The position numbers and the translations under genes were made by a program. Under the pieces are notes generated by a model. That model was not told the DNA's origin and did no database searches. It saw nothing but the letters and a program-made list of their open reading frames with translations. Below are positions 22,444 through 30,205 of a stretch of DNA of 39,993 bases, in pieces; the stretch's first letter is position 1, and every line of letters starts with the position of its first letter. Origin of the DNA: Chara braunii (lineage: Eukaryota > Streptophyta > Charophyceae > Charales > Characeae); NCBI GenBank assembly GCA_003427395.1, contig BFEA01000613.1:124368-164360 (forward strand), written 5' to 3'.

Positions 22444-24518
22444 TTACCCATCCTTAATTGCAATTACAGCGTGCCTTAATATTTCCGTTGGGTATCTCAA
22501 CTGCCTCGCCTCAATAAAAAAACACTTTATTATGTCAACCATTTCAGACTGACATGAGGAATTAGTGAGAATACGGTGTAGCGTCCCAAGTATTGTGATT
22601 TCTTTAGACTTCATAGAACCAAAGCTCTTGAAATGCTTAATCGTATGAAATCAACCCAAAAACCTCTCCTGGAGTGTTTCCTGATTTTTCAAACAATGTA
22701 AGCACTTCAAGAGGGGTCCTTTCTTGTGTTGGATAATATTTGTTTCCAGATACTTCCTCTTTTTGTCTGTGATTTGCGAAGTCGCCTCAAGCTTAAGCGA
22801 ACTGTGATAGCAGTTTTGAAACTGTTGAATACAATCTAGGGCAGTCTGACGTTGCTCAGTGCTACATGCCACGACGATGAAAACATCATCAACAAAATGC
22901 AGCCCTGTTATGTATCTCTCGTCTGTGCCTAGTGTTTTTAGCCAATGAACCTCATCAAAATAACAGACCAAGTTCGCAATAGGGGAGCTTGATCCCTTTC
23001 CTATTGGAATCCCAAGTGTTTGCTTAACCATTTTTCCATGTACAAGAAAATAGGAGTGTGAGATGTCAAAATGCAGCAATTTCAAAAGATCTGTGATTTT
23101 TACAGTCTTCCATCTCCACGTGCTATTTGCCTTTCCAAGTTCAATCTTTCTTCCTTGTAATTTAATACTGATGTGCGTGTGATTCAATTTTAGATGTTCG
23201 CAGACAAGTCAGTCCATAACACTTTTGATATGTGTATGATCAAGACATGTGAACATATCTTTAACATCAAAAGTTGCACAGAGAATGTCAGTCTGGTTTC
23301 CGAAAGCATTCCTTGCATTCCTGTTTATCTCGCTTATTTCGGCAGCGAGTTCGTTGGTTCCCATCATGCTGAATCCTTGCTGTAAAATTCTCACGAGAAA
23401 ATTTATGCATCTTGAGAGAATTTTTGAGGCTTAGATGGACGGCTCCTGAAAAGTGCGGATGATTGGTCGTCTCTTCAGGACATCTTTGTCTTTTGGAATT
23501 ACATAGGCATGTCCATACATTCCCTTCCTGTTCCAGTGAGCGAACTTAGTCAGTCCAAGTTCCTTATATTCCATCTGACTGCTGTCAAGTCTATCCTGCA
23601 TCGTGGAGTCTATGATTTGATAGTTTGGCACATTTAAGAACATCTGCTGCATTCTGTCCCAAAATACTTGAGGGCATTCCACACAAGTTTCCCCCAGATT
23701 TCGGTCCAGCGGTGAGCAAATTAGCGGTTTAAGTTTCCTTTTTCACTCGTAGACAGTCCGTACAGTTAAATCGAGTTCCATTGTTATGTTCTTCTTTAAA
23801 CAGTGATAAAGATCAATATCAGTTGGTTCTATGCTATTGGGACAGTATCGTCGTGGAAGAGAAGCAATAGTCGTGGAGGTAGCTGTTTTCAAAACATTCT
23901 TACTGTCTTCACCGACGTATACAGGTACATTTTTCGCATTACATAGTAGTTTGTCATTGCTGATTTCAGACAACTGAAATGAGACATGTTCGTTAACCTT
24001 GGGAAAATTCAGCGAGGTCTATCCTTAATTATTCTTCTGTAAATATGGAGAATATCTCCAACTGTCTGCAGTTTACCAAACATGACTCTTGCTCGTCTCT
24101 CAATCATTACAGCCAGTGCAGAATGTGTTAACTTATTCAATATTATTTTACTGAACTCTCTCCTTACCTGTACCAGATTGATGTCAGGTGCAAATGGAAA
24201 ACGAACTATCAACCGTCTTCGGATATTGATGTGAAACTTCTTGCTTGCTACCCTCGATAAGCAGCCTCTGAGTATTCCTCGACTCTTCTTAGATGTAATA
24301 TGTCTTATGTCATAATACATCTGAATGATTTTGGTCAAGGAATACCCACATAGTTTGGCTCTAGTCCATGGTGCACGCAACAGAGAGATTAATTTATTCC
24401 TAATCCTTATGCTCATAGAGATATTTTCAACACAGCAGGAAACTTCAAAGACACATCTAGTTTCAAATTCCAATTGGTAGTCTCTTATCAATTTCTTATT
24501 TCCGCCAATTATAACCAT
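22444..24518 (-). pseudogene. Penelope-like reverse transcriptase (broken by stops)
   Basis: This is the polymerase that would copy the element RNA into the genome. From 24518 to 24009 a basic helical N-terminal region contains FPFAPDINLVQVRREFSKII. After a frameshift near 24015 a single frame runs to 22444 with LNFPKVNEHVSFQ, the finger motif PKDKDVLKRRPIIRTFQEPS, motif A FDVKDMFTCLDHTHI, motif B GIPIGKGSSSPIANL and motif C GLHFVDDVFIV (FVDD, both catalytic Asp kept). A thumb-like FKSFGSMKSKEITILGTLHR and YPTEILRHA follow. Four in-frame stops interrupt it: TGA at 23745-23743, TAA at 23433-23431, TGA at 23211-23209 and TGA at 22653-22651. All key residues A, B and C are otherwise intact. Confidence 0.8.
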
Positions 24519-24754
24519 GTTGTCACCAAATTTTCTCTTGATTACTTTTCAGCATTCAACCCAAAGGTTACCTTTGAAGCATTCAATAACAGTCTTTGGT
24601 TTGATGAGACTCGAACGTTGCGTGGTTACCTTTTCTTGTGAGGAAAACAAAACGGGTTCATCCGAACATACCAAGTTAAGTTCAGTCTTGCCCGCCTTAC
24701 GACGTTTCCTCTTTTTGTTGCTTACTCGCCCGCTTTGCTTCGTTCCTCTATGAT

Positions 24755-25201
24755 GTGTGTTAAGGTAGGGATTCCACTTCTGAATAAGCTTACGTTCTAC
24801 TTACGCGACACTACAAGCATCACCGGTCCAGACTGGAATATAAGTGTACTTGTGGAGTAGAGTCTCCTATGTTGCTTGTGTTCGTGGCGCAGTACCGCAC
24901 TTGCGTGCTCTTTCCACCGTCTGTCAATGTCCCTAGTTGTCTTTCCAACGTAGAAATGTCTACACCAAGGTGAAACCTAGACGTAGATACAAACACGTTC
25001 ATTCAAAAGTCGATCCCAGTTACTACACGTTGTGCTGGTTAGTGCAAATATCTTGTGTGGCCAGCTAATCTCACCTCTGCTCATCAATGTTATCTTCGCC
25101 AGTCTAAATGCCCTGTTAGCTACCTGGCAGTCCTTCCATTTCCTGTCTTTGCACAACTGGTTAATGATAGTGCAACACCGCCTAGCTAGACTCCATGTCA
25201 C
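24755..25201 (-). pseudogene. GIY-YIG endonuclease domain of the Penelope-like element (broken)
   Basis: This nuclease domain would nick target DNA for reverse transcription. Upstream comes a basic, Cys-containing stretch (LARRCCTIINQLCKDRKWKD). The core spans about 24991-24760: CIYV (the GIY position, Gly replaced by Cys), an in-frame TAG, then FYVGKTTRDIDRRWKEH (the YIG position plus the conserved Arg and His). After a +1/-1 frameshift it continues as LIQKWNPYLN, typical of the end of GIY-YIG domains. A Lys/Arg-rich segment (KKRKRRK) then leads to the RT. No ATG is available; the region shares its frame with ORF1 but is separated from it by three stops. Domain identity is seen directly; activity is lost in this copy. 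Confidence 0.8.
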
Positions 25202-25237
25202 TGTGCTGGGTTAACTTGAGCAGTGCGATCATGGCTG

Positions 25238-26278
25238 CTAGTGTGTACTTGGTTGAACATCTTTCGAACCCGCCTGTTCTTCCAAAAATTCAACTTCAAC
25301 CTCTTCGGATGAACTACCCTCCACATCTGATTCCTCCGATTCATCATCTAGTTGTCCTCCGTTCGCTTCTTTATCGATTTTTGTCTTGTTAGGAAGATCC
25401 TCTGTGTCTGATATTATCAAACCCGGAATCTTCCTTGATGCCACCCTAGCTTGTGGCATTCCTCTGTATCTGACGTTGTGCATGGTGCACAATCGCTTGA
25501 GATCGTCCATCTGCAGGGTGCTCAACATGTCCTCAGAGATTTGCTTTCCCTGCAGAATCCTCCGTTTATCAAAGTTTCTTCGCGCACTCTTTCTAGGATC
25601 CTTCCTTGGTTGTGGTTTCTTCTTAACTCTGCTCGGCCCGACTTCCGTTGGCTTGGGCGTCGCATTCTTAAGCGAAGTCTTTCGATTCTCAATCATCTGC
25701 CTAAGGGAGATGAAATCCCTCCTTGCTGGTGTCTTTAGGTTGATCAGGGAGCCTTTGAGTGAGGCAATGTCATACTTCATGCTTCTCACATCTTCCAGCT
25801 GCTTCTTGAGCACCTTCATTTCTGATGCCATCTTCACTACCTCGCTATCTTTCACCTTCCCCCTGCTTGTTTGCTGTGAACTACCTTCGCCTGGTTTCTT
25901 GATAGCTTGAGTGGAAACCGCTTCTTGCACAGCGGCCTCGGCAGCCCGTTTGAGTTGTTCAGTAGTAACAACATTGGTTCTTCCTGACGAAGTACTGACC
26001 TCGTCAGAGAGCTTATCGACACTCTTCCTCAGTTTGTCCAACTCCCTTCGAAATGCATAAAGTTCATCGCGTAATTCCACAGTAAACCAGACCCTATTAC
26101 CAGACGCTGGTTTGTTATATGGAAATGGATATCGCCAATCCTCTCGTTCCCGAGAAGGACTGCGTCGTCTTCTTCTGCTTGTTGCGGAGGACAATGATCT
26201 CGACCGATGTCGCTCCCGCCTTTTATAGTCTGCAGATCGTTCCGATCGTCTGGCAGGTGACCTTCCCCTCTTTCTCAT
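25238..26278 (-). CDS. ORF1-like SR-rich, coiled-coil, SAP-like protein of the Penelope-like element
   Basis: This intact 346-codon frame starts at an ATG. Residues 1-48 are Arg/Ser-rich (SR dipeptides), 68-95 and 150-182 look like coiled coils, and 215-245 is strongly basic. Residues about 251-284 fit a SAP DNA-binding motif (MLSTLQMDDLKRLCTMHNVR), and 310-335 is very acidic. This composition suggests a nuclear nucleic-acid-binding protein. It lies just upstream of the GIY-YIG frame on the same strand, so I infer it belongs to the element. An SR-rich continuation in another frame upstream (to about 26430, RSRTRSRSKSPNHMRKRD) suggests that a small frameshift removed part of the original N-terminus. 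I do not recognise a named family for the whole protein. Confidence 0.65.
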   Translation of the reverse strand: MRKRGRSPARRSERSADYKRRERHRSRSLSSATSRRRRRSPSREREDWRYPFPYNKPASGNRVWFTVELRDELYAFRRELDKLRKSVDKLSDEVSTSSGRTNVVTTEQLKRAAEAAVQEAVSTQAIKKPGEGSSQQTSRGKVKDSEVVKMASEMKVLKKQLEDVRSMKYDIASLKGSLINLKTPARRDFISLRQMIENRKTSLKNATPKPTEVGPSRVKKKPQPRKDPRKSARRNFDKRRILQGKQISEDMLSTLQMDDLKRLCTMHNVRYRGMPQARVASRKIPGLIISDTEDLPNKTKIDKEANGGQLDDESEESDVEGSSSEEVEVEFLEEQAGSKDVQPSTH

Positions 26279-26480
26279 CTCTCTTCCTCATGTGGTTAGG
26301 TGATTTCGACCTCGACCTGGTTCGCGATCTCCCCATACTGGAATGTAGGAATACAGCCCTCTGCCAGCGAGTACTCGTCCTTGATCTTCCGCTGCTTCGC
26401 CTCCGTTGGGAGATTTGAAAAGTGAAACTTGAAAAGTGAAATTGTGCAAAAAAACACACGATGAACAATTGTAACGCCAA

Positions 26481-26786
26481 TCAGAAAAAACTCTTTAATT
26501 ACAGATGTCTGCGCGAAAAAGGGTGGTTATCCAACCCTCAAAAATAAAAAGTACGTCAACGAGTACATGGAAAATAGAATAAGATCGAAAACCTGACTCG
26601 AAAAAAGCGCGACTGTACGTTTACCAAGCTTTACCCAGAAATCATGACAGAATACCACTCGAAACAACCCGCGACTCGAAAAAATGCGCGACTGAAAGTT
26701 GTTGATGTAATGGTTAGCAACCTCAAATTGATGATGACCAGCTGGCCATTAAGATACACGCCATGCAACAAGACTGGCTCACACGC
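26481..26786. other. unassigned spacer
   Basis: No gene is seen. The word GACTCGAAAAAA followed by GCGCGACTG occurs twice (about 26596 and 26672), a short direct repeat possibly within the 5' UTR of the Penelope-like element. Confidence 0.35.
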
Positions 26787-26987
26787 GTCAGGAGAACATG
26801 GAAGACTACAAGCAGAAGAAAGGAGAAGAAGAAGAAGAAGACGAAGAAGAAGAAGTCAGGAGAACATGGAAAACTACAAGCAGAAGAAAGGAGAAGAAGA
26901 AGAAGAAGAAGAAGAAGAAGAAGAAGAAGAAGAAGAAGAAGAAGAAGAAGAAGAAGAAAAAAAAAAAAAAAAAAAAAAAAAAAAAAN

Positions 26988-27079
<92 letters not shown>

Positions 27080-27094
27080 AAAGAAGAAGAAGAA
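26787..27094. repeat. GAA-rich microsatellite and ~110-nt poly-A tract
   Basis: Two 68-bp units starting GTCAGGAGAACATGG (26787 and 26855) each end in GAA repeats. The second expands into about 24 GAA triplets, then an A run of about 113 nt with one N (26987), then more GAA. Predicted Lys/Glu proteins across it are artefacts. The N marks an assembly uncertainty in length. Confidence 0.9.
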
Positions 27095-28098
27095 GGGTCT
27101 CGTTAGACACTCCTAAAAGTTCATCTTTTTTGGATTGCGTCTTGGTTGCACGCAATCCTAAATCCAATTTTGAGATTGAAAATGTGAAAACGGCGTTAGG
27201 ACGAGTCCTAAAAGATTTAGGATTCCCCAGCCAAAATCGTCCTAAATTTTCCAGTAGCCGCCGACCTACTGAAAAATTTAGGATTCCTGAGCTTCACGGA
27301 GTCGTGGCGTCGCTCGCACCACACCGTCGTCTCGGAAGTGCTGGTGCAGAACCGGGCCGTCGGCCCAGGGGTCGGACATCGGAGGTATTCGGTGGGCTGA
27401 CGGGGCCAACGGCCACGAACAGTAGCCTTTGGCGGGGGTGGTGCACTGCCGTGGGGAGGAGGGGGGGGGGGACCGAGGGTAGCCGGGCTTCCGTAGTCGA
27501 CCGTTGCCTTGCTAGCACGAAGCGGAGGAGGAGGATGACGTGCGCCGGTGGTCGACACTGGTGGAAGACAACATGCTAGCCCGACGTCAGGATGCGCACG
27601 CTCGCGGACGATGGTGGAAGTCAACCCAACCGCAGGAGGACAAGCTGCGCCGCCGCCCCACATGCGCCCGGTGCTCACCACTCGCGCACACTCCACACTG
27701 TCCACAAATGAATACCCACGGCGGAAGGTTCGCCAGCGCCGTCTTTCGTACGTCTTCCACGGTGCTTGCCAGTCCTACGCCAGCCAGAACCAACCCCCGC
27801 CCACCCGTCCGCAAAATTTCGAATTTGAATTTTTGAAGTCCACGATACGCGCGCTTCCCACCGAAGACACCTACACGCCGACGGCCTACCGCGCTGTGTA
27901 CCACGGACACCACCCACGAGTGGACGGACATCGACGAAGCGGCTGCGTATACTCATATGAAAAGAGGCCGCGGGACAACTTTTAGGACGAGTCCTAAAAG
28001 ACGATTTTTAGGATTGCGTGCAACCACTCCGCACGAAATCCTAAAAAACCTTTAGGACTCGTCCTAAAAAAATTAGGATTCTTTTAGGAACGAGACCC
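27095..28098. mobile_element. 1004-bp TIR element with repeated TTTAGGA-type motifs
   Basis: The ends are perfect 10-bp inverted repeats (GGGTCTCGTT and AACGAGACCC). Longer subterminal inverted similarity follows: CCTAAAAG, GGTTGCACGCAATCCTAA and the palindromic word TTAGGAC-NN-GTCCTAA at 27196-27211, 27983-27998 and 28052-28067. It sits inside the GAA tract, with GAAGAA on both sides as a possible 6-bp target duplication, although the repeat context weakens that. The GC-rich centre has open frames (for example 27548-27985) with no recognised transposase motif, so it looks like a non-autonomous DNA transposon. Confidence 0.75.
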
Positions 28099-29253
28099 GA
28101 AGAAAGGAGGAATTTCTACTGGTCCGCCAAACCAGTCCTCGTCAGGGGTCTTGGTCGTCGCTGGTGACGTCTACGGTACACTGAGGCGTATTTATATTCT
28201 GAGAAAGGACCGTCTTCAGTCACTACAGCCGAAAGAATAAGTCCTACGAATAATGTGACGTTTGAACTGCTGTCCTCTACCACCAACTACTTCAACCAAC
28301 TTAACAACTAAAAATTAAAAACAGCAAATACTGCAGGATTCGAACATGGTACCGGTAGACAACAGGTTCCCATGAACTTCAGGAAACAGTGAGAGGTCCC
28401 GGGTTCGAGACCTTCCTGCTCTTCCAACTGCTCATCCATCAGACAACAGGTCTGAAAGGCCTAAGACTACAAAGTAGAGACTACTAGCGACAAGTTCAAG
28501 GTTCCAACCCAATAAACCTCAAAACAGTCAAACACCACAAACACACTACAGGTCATGGGATCAAATCCTGCCCAGCCTAAAACAAGGAAACAGCAAACAC
28601 AGTTAGTGTACAGTCCCACAGCGATACTGCTATTTATTGCATGGCGAACGCAGCAGCCCAATCCACTGTGAGAGGTGCTGCCGGGAGGCAAACCCGCCCC
28701 CAGTCCTCGTGCCCCATCCCAGTGGGTCGGGCTCCTGGTAGGCCATCCCCCTTCCCCTCGCCTCCCTGGAGTGGCTATAGTGAGCATCCTTTTTTTTTGT
28801 TTTCAGTGAGCATACTCTCTTTTCTCACTTGGCTTGTAAGCAACACACACCTTACACACCATGTGCAAACTGCTCGGCACTCAAAAACGAGTTCATGAAT
28901 GAGTACAGAAAACAAGTACCGGTGCGTCTCGCACGCGCCGAGTTTGAGAAAGCAAACAGCCATGTGGCACTGCGTAATAAGCGCAGATGTCATAACTACA
29001 GGGGCGGGCCATGGTCTGCAGAGGCCCTGAGTTCAAAAACGGGCAGAATACGGCTATCTGTGTGCTAGTTTTGGAGTGTCAAACTACTGCCCACCTGAAG
29101 TTGTTGTCACCTGTTCTTTCTGCCCAAACTCAAACCGTGACACCAGTGTAGTTGTTTCTTTCCTTTTTTTTTTTTTTTNTTTCTTTCTTTTTTAGATGGC
29201 TCCAATTTGTTCCTCGAGAGCAGCATGTGCTGCGTACTGTGTCCCATTATGAA
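28099..29253. other. unassigned DNA with tRNA-like boxes
   Basis: No protein-coding gene is recognised. An exact B-box consensus GGTTCGAGACC (28402-28412) follows a D-arm-like GGTACCGGTAGAC at tRNA-like spacing. A second near-match GGATCAAATCC lies near 28559-28569. These hint at decayed tRNA-derived SINEs. A T-rich tract with an N lies at about 29149-29193. Confidence 0.35.
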
Positions 29254-29455
29254 CAAAAATCATGGCGGTGCATCTTTCCATATTCTAGCGGAAGATTCAC
29301 TCTCGTTTTGCACAATGGTTTCTACGTATTGGGCCTCGCTGCACTACTCTCGAAATGTGCAAAACGAGAGTGAATCTTCGGCTAGAATATGGAAAGATGC
29401 ACCGCCATGATTTTTGTCTTTTGTGCATGTCGAGAGTAGTGCAGCCACGCCCATT
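29254..29455. repeat. foldback structure with interleaved arms (A-B-A'-B')
   Basis: Arm A (29254-29314, starting CAAAAATCATGGCGGTGCAT) has a nearly perfect reverse complement A' at 29356-29416. Between them, B (about 29329-29361, TGCACTACTCTCGA) has its reverse complement B' at about 29424-29455 (TCGAGAGTAGTGCA), outside A'. The two inverted repeats therefore interlock instead of nesting. No coding role is apparent. Confidence 0.8.
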
Positions 29456-29557
29456 GTCTGGACAATAAGAGTGCGCAATACATCGGATTATCCTTGAGGA
29501 AATCCCTCTACTTCTTTTTTTTCAAATTTAAAGTTTAAAGACATCCCTCTCCCCATC

Positions 29558-29700
29558 TGAGGGCATACTGACACTAGGCCCTCAAAATCCCAAAACCCCA
29601 AAATGATCGGCCAGATAGAGTCCTTGTAAAGGGAGGACTCCATCTGACCTCTCATTTTGCGATCTTGCATTTTTGAGGTCGTACTGTGAGTATGCCCTCA
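29558..29700. mobile_element. 143-bp foldback MITE-like element
   Basis: The ends are inverted repeats (TGAGGGCATACTGACA on the left; the complement of the right end reads TGAGGGCATACTCACA) and the similarity continues through CCTCAAAA. The inner part also pairs: AAAATGATCGGCCAGATAGA against the complement AAAATGAGAGGTCAGATGGA, closing on GAGTCC/GGACTC. The whole sequence would form one long hairpin. No open frame or clear target duplication is seen. Confidence 0.7.
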
Positions 29701-29797
29701 TTGCTCATGAGGTTTTTGCCACAATGGCCTCGATTGTCTTCTTGGAAAAAAAAAAAAAGCCCAGTGTCCTGTCTCCTGTATCGCTGAACACTGAAAA

Positions 29798-29807
29798 CCT
29801 CTCATCC
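29798..29807. repeat. 5' target-site duplication of LINE copy 3
   Basis: CCTCTCATCC occurs here and again at 37805-37814, directly after the poly-A tail plus two Gs. This is the expected layout of a LINE target-site duplication and sets the 5' end of the element at about 29808. Confidence 0.6.
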
Positions 29808-30205
29808 GGCAGGGGAGGGGAGCGACCTACCGGCGCTGAGCGCTCCGTAGACGCCCGCCGGTCCGGGCGGACCGACACTGCTGACCACCAACCCGGCACG
29901 CTGCCAGGAGAAGTGGCTCCCGACGTCTCGCTTCGCCATCGCAAAGCAAACCCCGGTATTTTCTAGGGGGAGATATGGACGCGGGCCAGCGGGCCAGACC
30001 AGATACACGATGACTTCTAGCATGAGTACAATGAGTTTTGGACACGGCGAAGACGCCATGTCCCCGACGAGCACCTGCAGCCAGTAGCGGCGACCCACTC
30101 CTCCTCCAAGTCTTCAACAACAGCAATCAGGTATAAACCCTACCCCTATTCCCACATCAGTTTCCAATATCTATTCTTCCCAGACTGTCCCCATCAACTC
30201 CAACC
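29808..30205 (+). promoter_or_regulatory. 5' UTR / internal promoter region of LINE copy 3
   Basis: About 400 nt lie between the 5' target duplication and the first ORF1 ATG. The first part is GC-rich (CGACCTACCGGCGCTGAGCG) and the last part is C/A/T-rich without an ATG in the ORF1 frame. LINEs of this kind carry an internal promoter in the 5' UTR; I see no specific element, so the role is inferred from position. Confidence 0.4.

Larger units (their letters stand above)
22440..26480 (-). mobile_element. Penelope-like element with GIY-YIG upstream of RT
   Basis: Reading on the minus strand, the order is SR-rich/SAP-like ORF1 (26278-25238), GIY-YIG nuclease (about 25201-24755), a Lys/Arg-rich linker, an N-terminal helical region (24518-24009) and a Penelope-type reverse transcriptase with thumb (23973-22444). 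Canonical Penelope-like elements have GIY-YIG after the RT; an N-terminal GIY-YIG is known from permuted clades described in green algae, protists and animals. Nothing resembling GIY-YIG follows the RT here. The nuclease and RT parts contain frameshifts and stops, so this copy is inactive. I could not identify terminal repeats or target-site duplications; the ends given are the limits of recognisable coding DNA. Confidence 0.8.

Noticed and set aside
24600-24640. possible hammerhead ribozyme core (TGATGAG...CGAAC), as some Penelope-like elements carry one
   Set aside because: It is on the opposite strand to the element, lies inside coding sequence, lacks the CTGATGA/GAAA core and has no usable stem II. 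No other convincing core was seen by eye, although a covariance-model search could still find one.
26787-26930. CRISPR-like repeat array
   Set aside because: Only two 68-bp units exist and they are GAA-rich simple sequence in a eukaryotic context.
26644-27579. 311-codon plus-strand frame rich in Lys and Glu
   Set aside because: It is translation of the GAA microsatellite and poly-A tract joined to the end of a TIR element.
27095-28098. telomere repeat remnant because of many TTTAGGA words
   Set aside because: The plant telomere unit is TTTAGGG; here the words are palindromic subterminal motifs and not a head-to-tail array.
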